60,044 bases of DNA from Nitrosomonadaceae bacterium (GTDB taxonomy: Bacteria > Pseudomonadota > Gammaproteobacteria > Burkholderiales > Nitrosomonadaceae), in the NCBI GenBank assembly GCA_919902515.1, contig CAKKRD010000017.1:1-60044 (forward strand), given 5' to 3'. Position 1 is the stretch's first letter, and each line of letters begins with the position of its first letter. Made by a program: the position numbers and the translations under genes. Positions 36,942 through 48,259 of this stretch are shown here, in pieces. The notes beneath the pieces were generated by a model. That model did no database searches and was not told where the DNA came from. It was given only the letters and a program-made list of their open reading frames with translations.

Positions 36942-36960
36942 GAGAACAATCGCTGTTCTC
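36942..36960 (+). promoter_or_regulatory. Hairpin in the thrS upstream region
   Basis: GAGAACA and TGTTCTC (7-bp perfect arms, 5-nt loop) lie in the 285-bp gap between glmM and thrS. They can be extended outward by GGAC/GTCC across small internal loops. There is no T-run. The rest of this gap has no credible gene. It may be part of a leader controlling thrS, but no tRNA-like mimic could be shown by eye. Confidence 0.3.
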
Positions 36961-37136
36961 AAGTGTCCGCCACGACAAATTGTCACACCCAAACTGGATG
37001 CTTCTGTTGTTCAGGTACAGCGCATCGGGTTGCCCCTCAACGGGAGCTATGGGAGAATGCAATTTGTGCCAGAATTCATCTGAAACTTTATAAGCCCCAT
37101 GCAGTTAGCCCCCATTTTTTATCAAAGGAAGAAGCT

Positions 37137-39053
37137 GTGATAGTCGTTCGTTTACCGGATGGTTCGGAGCGTAAATTTGAGCAGCCAGTGACGGTGATGG
37201 AGGTCGCAGCGTCGATTGGTGCGGGACTGATGCGTGCGGCGTTGGCCGGCAAGGTCAATGGCAAGCTCATGGACACGTCTCACCGTATCGAAGCTGACTG
37301 TGATCTGGCGATCATTACCGAAAAAGATACAGAGGGGCTGGAAGTCATTCGTCATTCCAGCGCACACTTGCTGGCACATGCGGTGAAGGAGCTGTTTCCC
37401 GAAGCACAGGTTACTATCGGGCCGGTGATCGAGGACGGTTTTTATTACGATTTTTCTTACAAGCGCCCGTTTACGACAGAGGATCTGGCGGCGATCGAAA
37501 AACGTATGGCGGAAATCAGCAAACGCGATTTGAAAGTGGAGCGCAAAGTGTGGGAGCGCTCCGAAGCAATCAATTTTTTCAAGAACCAGGGTGAGCACTA
37601 CAAGGCGCAGATCATCGAGGCTATTCCCGGTGACGAGGACGTGTCACTTTATTCCCAGGGAAATTTTACCGATTTGTGCCGCGGGCCGCATGTGCCGGCT
37701 ACTTCCAAGCTCAAGGTGTTCAAGCTGATGAAGGTGGCGGGTGCGTACTGGCGCGGTGATTCGCGCAATGAAATGCTGCAGCGGATTTATGGTACAGCCT
37801 GGACCAGAAAAGAGGATCAGGACGCTTACCTGCACCGGCTCGAAGAAGCTGAAAAGCGTGACCACCGCAAGCTCGGCAAGCAACTGGATTTGTTCCATAT
37901 CCAGGAAGAAGCGCCGGGCATGGTGTTCTGGCATCCCAAGGGCTGGGTCATCTGGCAACAGGTGGAGCAGTACATGCGGGAAGTATTCCGCGATAACGGC
38001 TATCTGGAAATCCGTACACCGCAGGTTCTCGACAAAGGATTGTGGGAGCGTTCCGGGCATTGGGAAAATTTCCGCGAGAACATGTTCACCACGCATTCAG
38101 AGCAGCGCGATTTTGCGGTCAAACCGATGAATTGTCCCGGCCATGTCCAGGTATTTAACCAGGGATTAAAAAGCTACCGTGATTTGCCACTGCGACTGGC
38201 GGAGTTCGGCTCATGTCATCGCAACGAACCGTCCGGTGCGCTGCATGGCATCATGCGGGTGCGCGCTTTCACCCAGGACGATGCGCATATTTTCTGTACT
38301 GAAGCCCAGATACAGGGCGAGGTGATGCAATTCATCGACCTGTTGCAGACGGTTTATACCGACTTTGGTTTTAATGAGGTTCTGGTAAAGCTCTCCACTC
38401 GCCCACAGAAGCGCGTCGGTTCGGAAGAACAGTGGGACAAGGCGGAAGCCGCGCTGGAATCCGCATTGAATCACAAGAAACTGGTTTGGGAATTGCAGCC
38501 CGGCGAAGGTGCATTCTACGGCCCGAAAATCGAATTTTCGCTTAAGGACAGCATCGGCCGTGTCTGGCAGTGCGGCACTTTGCAACTGGATTTTTCCATG
38601 CCGGCGCGATTGGGAGCGGAATACGTAGCCGAAGATAATACCCGTCAGATACCGGTGATGTTGCACCGGGCGATTCTGGGATCGCTGGAACGGTTCATTG
38701 GCATCCTCATCGAAAACCATGCCGGAGCGCTTCCCTTATGGCTTTCGCCGGAGCAGGCGGTGGTGTTGAACATCTCCGAGGGACAGGCGGATTATGCCCG
38801 TGAAGTGGCTGATAAACTCAAGCACAATGGCATCCGTGCACACGCGGACTTGAGAAATGAGAAAATAACCTATAAAATCCGCGAACATAGTTTACAGAAA
38901 CTGCCTTACCAGATCATAGTGGGCGATAAGGAAGTGGCGGCACAAATGGTTGCCGTGCGTACCCGGTCAGGTTCGGATCTTGGCCAGATGTCTCTGCAAG
39001 CGTTGATTGAACGCCTTGAAGCGGAAATATCCATAAGGGCTGGTACGGTTTGA
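37137..39053 (+). CDS. thrS: Threonyl-tRNA synthetase ThrS
   Basis: The start is GTG at 37137 ([13 protein letters not shown]) behind AAGGAAGA. This gives 638 residues (E. coli 642) and discards a 90-codon upstream extension that does not resemble the family. The N-terminal TGS domain is followed by the editing domain with [13 protein letters not shown] and its Zn-like HxxxH (about 73-77). The class II core carries the catalytic zinc ligands in MNCPGH (Cys about 334), QDDAHIF and [14 protein letters not shown]. The anticodon domain closes the protein. It is first in the thrS-infC-rpmI-rplT-pheST-ihfA cluster. Confidence 0.97.
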   Translation: MIVVRLPDGSERKFEQPVTVMEVAASIGAGLMRAALAGKVNGKLMDTSHRIEADCDLAIITEKDTEGLEVIRHSSAHLLAHAVKELFPEAQVTIGPVIEDGFYYDFSYKRPFTTEDLAAIEKRMAEISKRDLKVERKVWERSEAINFFKNQGEHYKAQIIEAIPGDEDVSLYSQGNFTDLCRGPHVPATSKLKVFKLMKVAGAYWRGDSRNEMLQRIYGTAWTRKEDQDAYLHRLEEAEKRDHRKLGKQLDLFHIQEEAPGMVFWHPKGWVIWQQVEQYMREVFRDNGYLEIRTPQVLDKGLWERSGHWENFRENMFTTHSEQRDFAVKPMNCPGHVQVFNQGLKSYRDLPLRLAEFGSCHRNEPSGALHGIMRVRAFTQDDAHIFCTEAQIQGEVMQFIDLLQTVYTDFGFNEVLVKLSTRPQKRVGSEEQWDKAEAALESALNHKKLVWELQPGEGAFYGPKIEFSLKDSIGRVWQCGTLQLDFSMPARLGAEYVAEDNTRQIPVMLHRAILGSLERFIGILIENHAGALPLWLSPEQAVVLNISEGQADYAREVADKLKHNGIRAHADLRNEKITYKIREHSLQKLPYQIIVGDKEVAAQMVAVRTRSGSDLGQMSLQALIERLEAEISIRAGTV

Positions 39054-39080
39054 TTTATTAAACAAACTTGGGGAATTGCT

Positions 39081-39734
39081 ATAGTTCAAGAAAAAGCAGC
39101 GCGCACAAATCAAGAGATTAACGTCCCGGAAGTGCGCTTGATTGGTGTAGAGGGAGAGCAGATAGGCATCGTTACGCTGGCGGTCGCCAATGCCTTGGCG
39201 GAGGAGGCCGGAATAGATTTGGTTGAAATTGCGCCTACCGCCCAACCCCCGGTATGCCGCCTGATGGATTATGGCAAGTTTCGTTATCAAGAAAGCAAGA
39301 AAAAACACGAAGCCAAGCTCAAGCAAAAGCAAATCCAGATCAAGGAAGTCAAATTCCGTCCCAACACTGACGAAGGCGATTACAACATCAAGTTGCGCAA
39401 CTTGATCGGCTTCCTGGAAGAAGGTGACAAAGCCAAGGTCACGTTGCGTTTTCGTGGACGTGAGATGGCGCATCAGGAATTCGGTATACGCCTGCTGGAG
39501 CGGGTGCGAGACGATCTGTTACAGCATGCTGTGGTAGAGCAGTTCCCCAGAATGGAGGGACGGCAAATGGTGATGGTGTTGTCGCCCAAGAAGAAGGAAG
39601 TGAAAGTGGCCAAGCCGAAGGCAGCCAAGCCGAAGGCGGAAAAGGTAGCCAGTGACGTAGCCCAAAATGCAACAAAGACTGAGGTAGACTCTGCAGTCAG
39701 CACAGAGGTGATGGCCGCAGAGGCTGAGAAGTGA
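39081..39734 (+). CDS. infC: Translation initiation factor IF-3
   Basis: IF-3 binds the 30S subunit and rejects non-canonical start codons. No ATG or GTG start gives a complete N-domain. The family alignment (I-x-x-(D/E)K[16 protein letters not shown]) and a GGGGA ribosome site six bases upstream point to ATA at 39081; ATT at 39075 is a second choice. Both are rare codons that IF-3 discriminates against, the known basis of infC autoregulation. The result is 217 residues, longer than E. coli (180) because of a Lys/Ala-rich C-terminal tail with repeated AKPKA units. The IF3 N and C domains are otherwise intact. Confidence 0.9.
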   Translation: MVQEKAARTNQEINVPEVRLIGVEGEQIGIVTLAVANALAEEAGIDLVEIAPTAQPPVCRLMDYGKFRYQESKKKHEAKLKQKQIQIKEVKFRPNTDEGDYNIKLRNLIGFLEEGDKAKVTLRFRGREMAHQEFGIRLLERVRDDLLQHAVVEQFPRMEGRQMVMVLSPKKKEVKVAKPKAAKPKAEKVASDVAQNATKTEVDSAVSTEVMAAEAEK

Positions 39735-39748
39735 TCAAGTGACAACCG

Positions 39749-39768
39749 GCGTATGCCCTGGCATACGC
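39749..39768 (+). promoter_or_regulatory. Hairpin in the infC-rpmI gap
   Basis: GCGTATGCC and GGCATACGC are perfect 9-bp arms with two bases between. It lies 15 bases after infC in the 159-bp gap before rpmI, where ribosomal protein L20 binding sites regulate rpmI-rplT in relatives. No T-run, so an operator fold or processing site is likelier than a terminator. Assignment to L20 is inference. Confidence 0.35.
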
Positions 39769-39893
39769 GGATAGCAGCAAAGCTGACACGAAGAATATTC
39801 TATTCATATCAGCGTAAAACCAAGTGACTCCCGGGTCTTAAAAGTGTTCCGCTCAGGAAACACCCGATGTCATGTTAAAACAGGAGCAGTATC

Positions 39894-40091
39894 ATGCCCA
39901 AGATGAAGACCAAGAGTGGCGCCGCCAAGCGCTTCAAGGTGCGGCCCGGCGGTAGCGTCAAGCGTTCGCAGGCTTTCAAGCGCCACATTCTCACCAAGAA
40001 AACCACCAAAAACAAGCGCCAGTTGCGGGGAACCGCCGGCGTCCATTCCACCAACGTGGCATCAGTACGCGCCATGATGCCCTACGCCTAA
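39894..40091 (+). CDS. rpmI: Ribosomal protein bL35
   Basis: This is a large-subunit protein of 65 residues, typical length, very basic. It has the conserved start [14 protein letters not shown] and the [16 protein letters not shown] core. It is followed by rplT after 12 bases. Confidence 0.97.
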   Translation: MPKMKTKSGAAKRFKVRPGGSVKRSQAFKRHILTKKTTKNKRQLRGTAGVHSTNVASVRAMMPYA

Positions 40092-40103
40092 GGAGAGACT
40101 GCC

Positions 40104-41587
<1,484 letters not shown>

Positions 41588-41627
41588 ACAGCGCCCATCG
41601 CATCTCCTGAGGCAAAAACAGACCCCC

Positions 41628-44006
41628 ATGAAATTTTCTGAAAACTGGCTCCGTACCCTGGTCAATCCACCGCTTTCCAGTGGTGAATTGGCTCACGTCC
41701 TGACCATGGCAGGGCTAGAGGTGGAAGCGATCGAGCCTGCTGCGCCGGCCTTTGACAAAGTGGTGGTAGCTGAGGTGTTGTCGGTGCAGAAGCATCCGGA
41801 TGCAGACCGTCTGAATGTATGCCAGGTGAGTGTGGGTACAGCGGCGAGCAGTGAATCGCTGCAAATCGTTTGTGGTGCAGCCAATGTTCGTGCCGGTGTG
41901 AAAGTGCCCTGCGCGCTGGTCGGGGCGCAACTGCCTGGCGCTGCCATCAAACAGGTTAAAGTGCGCGGAGTGGAATCCTCCGGCATGTTGTGCTCAGCCA
42001 GGGAATTGGGTTTGAGTGATACCGCAGAAGGCTTGTTGCTGCTCCCCGGCGATGCGCCAACGGGTACGGATTTTCGCGACTATTACGCGCTGGATGACAA
42101 ACTTTTTACGCTCAAGCTCACGCCTAACCGTGCCGATTGCCTGGGATTAGCCGGGGTGGCGCGAGAAGTGGCGGCGATTACTTCCGCAAAACTCGATCCG
42201 CTAGAAATTGAAGCGGTTCACAGCGAGATCGACGATATCCTGACTGTGCAGGTGGAGGCACCGGATGCCTGCCCGCTCTATTGCGGCCGGGTGATACGCG
42301 GCATATGCCTCGATGCGCTCACGCCACCATGGATGACCCGCCGTTTGGAACGTAGCGGCATACGGACAATCAACGCGGTGGTAGACGTAACCAACTATGT
42401 AATGCTGGAGATCGGTCAGCCGCTGCACGCTTTTGATCTGGCGAAGATTACAGGCATGCTTGCGGGCGCGATGCACGTGCGCTATGCCAAGTCCGGCGAA
42501 AGACTGCAACTGTTGAATGGCGAGAACCTTATCTTGCAGCCCGACATGCTGTTGATCGCCGATGAGACCAAGCCGCTGGCGCTGGCGGGTATCATGGGCG
42601 GGAGTGAAAGCGGGGTGCAGCAGGACACCACTGACTTGTTTCTGGAAAGTGCATTCTTCAGCCCGGAGGCGATAGCCGGAAAATCTTTTCGTCTGGGATT
42701 CAGTTCCGATTCGGCACACCGTTTTGAACGCGGGGTGGACTTCGCTGCCACGCGCAATGCAATGGAGCGCGCCACAAGATTGATACTGGATATTTGTGGC
42801 GGCAAGGCGGGGCCAATTATTGAAGTGAAGGGCAAGCTGCCGCAACGCAATCCGATTCGCCTGCGCGTGGAGCGCGCACGACGGGTGCTGGGCATAGACC
42901 TGGATACGTCCAAGGCAACTGAACTATTGCGGCGTCTGCAGTTCAATTTTACTGTTGATGGCGGTGTGTTTCAGGTGACGCCGCCGAGCTACCGCTTCGA
43001 TCTTGCCATCGAGGAAGATTTGATCGAAGAGTTGGCACGTATTTACGGATACGATCATATTCCCGCCAGCTTGCCGCATGCGGCTCTGAGCATGTTGCCC
43101 GAATCCGAACTGCTGCATACGCCGCTACAGTTGCGGCGTATCCTAGCAGCGCGGGATTATCAGGAAGTGATTAATTACCCTTTTGTAGATGCTGCATGGG
43201 AAGCGGATTTTACGCATAACAAGACGCCGATCGCATTGAAGAATCCCATCGCCAGCCAGATGGGTGTGATGCGCAGCAGCCTGATCGGTGGACTCATGGC
43301 AAACTTGCAATTCAATCTAAACCGCAAGCAGACCAGGGTGCGATTATTTGAAATCGGGCGTTGTTTCGTCAAAGAGGGCGAAGCCTATGTGCAGCCGGAA
43401 AGACTGGCCGGGCTTTGCTATGGTGATGCCGTGGCCGAGCAGTGGGGTGTGCCTGCCCGCACCGTGGATTTTTATGATGCCAAGGCGGACATCGAAGCGT
43501 TGTTCTGGCCAGAAGTAGCAAATTTCCAAGCGGCATCTCATCCCGCTTTGCATCCCGGAAAGTCAGCACAAATCTGTCTGGGCGGAAAAATCGTCGGCTG
43601 GCTGGGAGAGCTTCATCCTCGCTGGCAGCAGAAGGCCGATTTGCCGAAATCAGCAGTGCTGTTTGAACTGGATCTGGATCCCTTGACGGCGCGTACGCTG
43701 TCAGCAGCGGGGGAAATTTCAAAATACCCGCCAGTGAGACGCGACATCGCTGTGGTTGTGGCGGATAGCGTCAGCGTCCAGGCGTTGTTGGATGGCATGC
43801 AGGCTGAGAAACCATCCATTGTTTCAGAGATTTCCCTGTTTGATGTTTATCGCGGCAAGGGAATGGAAAATGGCAAAAAAAGTCTTGCATTCCGTGTGTT
43901 ATTGCAAGATACTGAAAAAACATTAACAGATGCAGAAGCAGACTTGGCCATCACAAAATTGCTGGATATTCTGCAAAGTCAGTTTGACGCGAGGCTGCGT
44001 AACTGA
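41628..44006 (+). CDS. pheT: Phenylalanyl-tRNA synthetase beta subunit
   Basis: Its 792 residues match E. coli PheT (795). Domains in order: N-terminal tRNA-binding OB fold (about 40-150, [13 protein letters not shown]), B3/B4 editing module (about 205-390), B5 (about 400-475), the catalytic-like core, and the C-terminal ferredoxin-fold anticodon-binding domain (about 698-790, [12 protein letters not shown]). It is 40 bases after pheS and is followed by ihfA, the standard order. Confidence 0.97.
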   Translation: MKFSENWLRTLVNPPLSSGELAHVLTMAGLEVEAIEPAAPAFDKVVVAEVLSVQKHPDADRLNVCQVSVGTAASSESLQIVCGAANVRAGVKVPCALVGAQLPGAAIKQVKVRGVESSGMLCSARELGLSDTAEGLLLLPGDAPTGTDFRDYYALDDKLFTLKLTPNRADCLGLAGVAREVAAITSAKLDPLEIEAVHSEIDDILTVQVEAPDACPLYCGRVIRGICLDALTPPWMTRRLERSGIRTINAVVDVTNYVMLEIGQPLHAFDLAKITGMLAGAMHVRYAKSGERLQLLNGENLILQPDMLLIADETKPLALAGIMGGSESGVQQDTTDLFLESAFFSPEAIAGKSFRLGFSSDSAHRFERGVDFAATRNAMERATRLILDICGGKAGPIIEVKGKLPQRNPIRLRVERARRVLGIDLDTSKATELLRRLQFNFTVDGGVFQVTPPSYRFDLAIEEDLIEELARIYGYDHIPASLPHAALSMLPESELLHTPLQLRRILAARDYQEVINYPFVDAAWEADFTHNKTPIALKNPIASQMGVMRSSLIGGLMANLQFNLNRKQTRVRLFEIGRCFVKEGEAYVQPERLAGLCYGDAVAEQWGVPARTVDFYDAKADIEALFWPEVANFQAASHPALHPGKSAQICLGGKIVGWLGELHPRWQQKADLPKSAVLFELDLDPLTARTLSAAGEISKYPPVRRDIAVVVADSVSVQALLDGMQAEKPSIVSEISLFDVYRGKGMENGKKSLAFRVLLQDTEKTLTDAEADLAITKLLDILQSQFDARLRN

Positions 44007-44079
44007 GTACATAACTGCATACAAATGAACAGGTAGTTGAGCACACGTCCAAAAAATCAATAAACAGGTGAGGAAAGGT

Positions 44080-44385
44080 ATGACTTTAACAAAGGCCGAA
44101 TTGGCAGATTTGCTGTTCGAGAAAGTTGGCTTGAACAAGCGCGAAGCCAAAGACATGGTAGATGCTTTTTACGAGGAAGTTCGTGTTGCGTTACAGAGCG
44201 GCGATGGCGTCAAACTTTCAGGTTTCGGCAATTTTCAGTTGCGCGACAAGCCGCAGCGCCCCGGCCGCAACCCCAAGACTGGCGAAGAGATTCCGATTAC
44301 CGCCCGGCGCGTGGTGACTTTCCGTGCCAGTCAAAAACTAAAGGCCATGGTGGAAAAAAACCATCAGGGAAAACGTGATACCTAG
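44080..44385 (+). CDS. ihfA: Integration host factor alpha
   Basis: This DNA-bending nucleoid protein subunit has 101 residues from the ATG behind AGGAAAGG; an in-frame start four codons earlier is less likely. The beta arm carries [20 protein letters not shown] with the intercalating Pro. Lys/Arg-rich ends fit the family (E. coli 99). The stop overlaps the GTG start of the next gene by 11 bases. Confidence 0.96.
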   Translation: MTLTKAELADLLFEKVGLNKREAKDMVDAFYEEVRVALQSGDGVKLSGFGNFQLRDKPQRPGRNPKTGEEIPITARRVVTFRASQKLKAMVEKNHQGKRDT

Positions 44386-44746
44386 CAGCGTCTTGCCGCC
44401 CATCCCGGCAAAGCGCTATTTCACCATAGGCGAGGTCAGCGAGTTATGCGGTGTCAAGCCGCATGTGCTGCGTTACTGGGAGCAGGAATTCACCCAATTG
44501 CGACCAGTCAAGCGACGTGGTAATCGCCGCTACTATCAGCATCATGAAGTGCTGCTGATCCGCCGTATTCGCGAGTTGCTCTACGAGCAGGGTTTCACCA
44601 TCAATGGCGCCCGTGGCCGCCTGGGACAAAGCGCGGTCGAACCAACGCCTGCTGTCACTGCCCCGGTTGCTTCAATTCACTCACCAGTCGATTTGGCATT
44701 GCTGCGGAGTGAGATCAAGAGTGTCGTATCACTGCTGCAATCATGA
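44375..44746 (+). CDS. MerR-family regulator
   Basis: This one-domain MerR-type protein has 123 residues, a GTG start and overlaps ihfA by 11 bases. The winged helix (about 14-80) reads [25 protein letters not shown] and continues to [19 protein letters not shown]. No C-terminal Cys ligands are present, so it is not a classical metal sensor. A MerR gene directly after ihfA is widely conserved. The target is unknown. Confidence 0.88.
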   Translation: MIPSSVLPPIPAKRYFTIGEVSELCGVKPHVLRYWEQEFTQLRPVKRRGNRRYYQHHEVLLIRRIRELLYEQGFTINGARGRLGQSAVEPTPAVTAPVASIHSPVDLALLRSEIKSVVSLLQS

Positions 44747-44828
44747 CCTGTTCATCCGTTTCTCCATTCCCTGCATTCCTCAAGTCACGAAACGCCGAAA
44801 GCAATTTCTAACACCAAGGCTTGTTTGC

Positions 44829-44834
44829 TATAAT
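44829..44834 (+). promoter_or_regulatory. -10 box of the tRNA-Pro gene
   Basis: A perfect TATAAT lies nine bases before the tRNA 5' end. The -35 region (about 44805-44810, TTTCTA) is weak. Nothing else would be served by this promoter at this position. Confidence 0.5.
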
Positions 44835-44843
44835 CCGCAGCTT

Positions 44844-44921
<78 letters not shown>

Positions 44922-45030
44922 TTTAAATCAACAAATTGACCCGGTACTGCGCATGTCGTTCAGGCTTGATGCGAGCCGAATGGCTGACATCATTTCCCCG
45001 CTAACCTGAAATCATCTGGATACTCCGCGA

Positions 45031-45771
45031 ATGCGCATATTGCTCAGCAACGACGATGGGTACTTTGCGCCAGGTCTCGCCTGTCTTGCAGAAGCACTTT
45101 CCGCCATTGCGGACATCATCGTGGTTGCACCTGAGCGCGACCGTAGCGGCGCCAGCAATTCGCTTACGCTCGATCGTCCGCTGAATCTGCACAAAGCCCA
45201 CAATGGTTTCTACTACGTCAACGGCACCCCTACCGATTGCGTGCATCTGGCGGTGACTGGAATGCTGGATACGTTGCCCGACATGGTGGTATCCGGGATC
45301 AATGCCGGCGCTAATATGGGTGATGACACCATTTATTCCGGGACGGTAGCTGCTGCTACCGAGGGTTTTCTGCTTGGCATACCTTCTCTGGCCGTGTCTC
45401 TTACCAGCGTTTCCGGTGAAAATTTCTCCACGGCGGCGCGTGTTGCTGTGGACACGGTGCAACGTTTTAAAGACAACAAATTCAATGAGCCGATATTGCT
45501 CAACATCAATGTGCCCGATGTTGCTTATGAGCAACTGCAGGGCATTGAGGTAACACGGCTTGGCCGTCGCCACAAGGCCGAAGCGGTAGTCAAGTCGCAG
45601 AGTCCGCGCGGTGAAACGGTATACTGGGTGGGTGCGGCAGGTCCTGCCCAGGATGCCGGCGAAGGCACAGATTTTTTTGCCATCCAGCACAATCGGGTAT
45701 CACTGACACCGTTACAAATTGACCTGACCCGTTATGGGCAACTGGATGCGGTAAAACAGTGGCTGAAATAG
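45031..45771 (+). CDS. surE: 5'/3'-nucleotidase SurE
   Basis: This stationary-phase survival phosphatase acts on nucleoside monophosphates and short polyphosphates. Its 246 residues match (E. coli 253). The metal site is [14 protein letters not shown] (Asp8, Asp9), with [11 protein letters not shown] (about 66) and [19 protein letters not shown] (about 90). It leads surE-pcm-nlpD. Confidence 0.96.
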   Translation: MRILLSNDDGYFAPGLACLAEALSAIADIIVVAPERDRSGASNSLTLDRPLNLHKAHNGFYYVNGTPTDCVHLAVTGMLDTLPDMVVSGINAGANMGDDTIYSGTVAAATEGFLLGIPSLAVSLTSVSGENFSTAARVAVDTVQRFKDNKFNEPILLNINVPDVAYEQLQGIEVTRLGRRHKAEAVVKSQSPRGETVYWVGAAGPAQDAGEGTDFFAIQHNRVSLTPLQIDLTRYGQLDAVKQWLK

Positions 45772-45831
45772 CGCCGAAGCATTAACGAGATCTCGCATGC
45801 CAACAAATCAACATTTCCAGGGATAGCGAGT

Positions 45832-46494
45832 TTGAGCACTGATCATTCCGGTATCGGCATGACTTCTCAGCGCACGCGAGTGCGTATGATCGAGCGTCTG
45901 CGCACGCAAGGCATCAACGACGAAGTGGTGTTGGCGGCGATGAATGCTGTTCCCCGTCACGTCTTTGTCGAGGAGGCGCTGGCGAGTCGCGCCTACGACG
46001 ATGTTGCCCTGCCGATTAATTTTGGTCAGACCATCTCAAATCCATTTGTCGTGGCGCGCATGAGTGAGCTGCTGCGTGCAGGTTCAAATCTCGGCAAGGT
46101 GCTGGAAATTGGCACAGGCTGCGGCTACCAGACTGCTGTGCTGGCACAGCTTGCGCACGAGGTTTATTCGATTGAACGCATCGGGTCGCTGCTCACCCGC
46201 ACGCGTGCCCGCCTACGCGAGTTTCGTTTCAGCAATGTCCGTCTGAAGCACGCTGACGGCATGCTGGGATTGTCCGAAGTTGCGCCATTCGACGGTATCA
46301 TCATGACTGCTGCGGCTACGCATGTTCCTCCCTCGCTGCTGGAGCAGTTGGCGGTAGGTGGTAGAATGGTTTTCCCCAAAGGGAGCCAGGAACAGTATCT
46401 GTGTGTGATCGAGCGCACTTCGCAGGGTTACGCCGAAACCGTCCTGGATGAAGCGAGGTTTGTACCGATATTGTCTGGTGTTGTGGGCGGCTAA
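45832..46494 (+). CDS. pcm: Protein-L-isoaspartate methyltransferase Pcm
   Basis: This enzyme repairs isoaspartyl residues in aged proteins using SAM. It has 220 residues and a TTG start. [19 protein letters not shown] opens the conserved domain. The SAM site is [15 protein letters not shown] (about 86) and substrate loop residues PINFGQTIS (about 60) are intact. The usual order surE-pcm-nlpD is kept. Confidence 0.95.
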   Translation: MSTDHSGIGMTSQRTRVRMIERLRTQGINDEVVLAAMNAVPRHVFVEEALASRAYDDVALPINFGQTISNPFVVARMSELLRAGSNLGKVLEIGTGCGYQTAVLAQLAHEVYSIERIGSLLTRTRARLREFRFSNVRLKHADGMLGLSEVAPFDGIIMTAAATHVPPSLLEQLAVGGRMVFPKGSQEQYLCVIERTSQGYAETVLDEARFVPILSGVVGG

Positions 46495-46518
46495 GTGCTG
46501 CGGAGCAAGAGATAAGGA

Positions 46519-47568
46519 ATGAAAGGTAAAAGAATCAAGCAACAGAATCTGGATAACGGTGAAAACCCGCCTGCGGTTTTTATGCGTCCCCGGTCGGCGT
46601 TTTGCCCAGACAGGCCCCGGTCTTCCATCTTCTGTCTCCTGCCTCCCATCTTTTGTCTGCTGGTTGCCAGTTGCAGCGTTACCCAGCTTCCCGTCCCGGT
46701 AGTCGACCGTGCCCCGGCTTTACAAAAACCTGCAAGCAAACTCGCGGAAACTGCCAAACTTTACACGGTGCAGAAAGGCGACACGCTTTACGGCATTGCA
46801 CTCAATCAAGGTCTTGCTTACAAGGATCTGGCGGAGTGGAATAACATCGAAAATCCTAACGCCATTGATATTGGTCAGCAGCTCAGTTTGTCCCCACCCG
46901 CTCAATCGGCGCAACCCTCGCTATTTTCATTATCCGAGCCGGCGCCATCGCCGGCCGCTGAAACGCCCGTACCCAGGGTTGTCACGGAATCCAGGGGGAA
47001 GTTTGATGCCAATACCGATAAGCTGAAAACCGAACCCAAGGCATTCAAGCTGGCGTATTCGGAGCAGACGCTGGCGCAATTGAAAGGATCGGCAGATACG
47101 CCCCCGGTTTTAACCGCCAGGGCTGATGCGGCGGCTGAAAGGGTCGCCAAGATTGACATCGAGCCCCAGCCACAGAGCGCTGAATCCAATCCGGATGAGC
47201 GGATCGACTGGATTTGGCCCACCCAGGGCAAGGTACTGGAAGGTTTTACAGAAAGTAGCAAAGGGGTGGATATCGCGGGCAAGACCGGGCAAGCGGTATT
47301 GGCTTCCGCCCCAGGCAAGGTAGTTTACAGCGGCAGCGGCTTACGTGGCTATGGCAATCTTATTATCATCAAGCACAACGATACCTATCTTAGTGCCTAT
47401 GCCCACAACAGCAAGCTTCTAATGAAGGAAGGGCAAACAGTGACCCGAGGACAGAAAATTGCCGAGATGGGAAATACCGATGCCAGTCAGATAAAGCTTC
47501 ATTTTGAAATCCGCAAGCATGGAAAACCGGTAGACCCGCTGCAACATCTGCCCGCAATGTCCAAATGA
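46519..47568 (+). CDS. nlpD: NlpD-like lipoprotein, LysM + M23
   Basis: This outer-membrane lipoprotein activates amidases at the septum in relatives. It has 349 residues; the lipobox LLVASC places acylated Cys at about 52. A start at Met22 (46582) would give a normal-length signal, so the exact start is unsure. LysM lies at about 60-103 (YTVQKGDTLYGIA). A Pro/Ala/Gln linker follows, then an M23 domain at about 240-345. The zinc His of HxxxD is lost (GVDIAG) while LHFEIR stays, the degenerate form expected for NlpD/EnvC activators. The bases coding the signal are an imperfect CT-rich repeat. Confidence 0.88.
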   Translation: MKGKRIKQQNLDNGENPPAVFMRPRSAFCPDRPRSSIFCLLPPIFCLLVASCSVTQLPVPVVDRAPALQKPASKLAETAKLYTVQKGDTLYGIALNQGLAYKDLAEWNNIENPNAIDIGQQLSLSPPAQSAQPSLFSLSEPAPSPAAETPVPRVVTESRGKFDANTDKLKTEPKAFKLAYSEQTLAQLKGSADTPPVLTARADAAAERVAKIDIEPQPQSAESNPDERIDWIWPTQGKVLEGFTESSKGVDIAGKTGQAVLASAPGKVVYSGSGLRGYGNLIIIKHNDTYLSAYAHNSKLLMKEGQTVTRGQKIAEMGNTDASQIKLHFEIRKHGKPVDPLQHLPAMSK

Positions 47569-47679
47569 GTTACCCCGGTTATCTTTGGTTGGACAGCCTG
47601 AGCGGCGAACATTACACTGGCGGCTACACTGAAGTTGCACGACCAGACTGAATCATCACTTCTGAATCACTCATAAACC

Positions 47680-48105
47680 ATGTCACAAGCAGAGCCTGCA
47701 ATACCCGACCCCAGCCTGTTCAGCGAAGAGGATATCTCGCAACTGGTCCATACTTTTTATGCAACAGCCAGAAAAGACCCTGGGCTGGGCCCGATCTTTG
47801 AAGCGCATGTCACCGACTGGGACGCGCATTTTGTGCAGATGATCAATTTCTGGTCAATGCAGTTGCGAGGAACCAGCCGTTTCCGGGGCGCACCCATGCC
47901 CAAGCATCTGGCCTTGCCGGAGCTGTCTGCCGGTTTGTTCGAGCGGTGGTTGCAACTCTTCAAGCAAACCACCCAGGAAATGGGCAACCCAAACTTGCAA
48001 CTGCACGCGAATTCGCTGGCCTATCGCATCGCGAGCAGGCTGTGGATGGCATACCAGATGGAACGCTACCCCGACAAGCCGCTGGTGGAATTGCGGGCAG
48101 CATAG
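47680..48105 (+). CDS. Group III truncated hemoglobin
   Basis: This 141-residue globin of the trHb3 class is cytosolic and heme-binding, possibly for O2/NO chemistry. Family features: FYATARKDPGLGPIF (about 26-40), WDAHFVQMINFWS (about 47-59), the proximal His76 in GAPMPKHLAL, and the closing helix with SRLWMAYQMERYP. Its last 105 bases recur at 49595-49699 with 12 substitutions. It occupies the place after nlpD where rpoS is often found. Confidence 0.9.
   Translation: MSQAEPAIPDPSLFSEEDISQLVHTFYATARKDPGLGPIFEAHVTDWDAHFVQMINFWSMQLRGTSRFRGAPMPKHLALPELSAGLFERWLQLFKQTTQEMGNPNLQLHANSLAYRIASRLWMAYQMERYPDKPLVELRAA
48001..48105 (+). repeat. Globin 3' repeat, copy 1
   Basis: This is the final 35 codons (with stop) of the trHb3 gene. 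Copy 2 at 49595-49699 has the same length, no gaps and 12 mismatches by hand alignment (about 89% identical). The pair flanks a secreted-protein gene. Confidence 0.9.
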
Positions 48106-48259
48106 GCTGTTTCTCTGATGCAGCCCCAAGTTCAAACGCCGGCGCTGACCAGTCGATTTCTGCCACCCGGCTCGACGCGCCGCCTGACTCCGCGTTTGAG
48201 CTCGACCAGACTGCCGGTTGCTGAACGTCCCGGCCAACGGCTCCGGTGAACTGGCGCAA

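Noticed and set aside
36867-37136. 90-codon extension upstream of thrS
   Set aside because: Not similar to the TGS domain; GTG at 37137 has a ribosome site and the right length.
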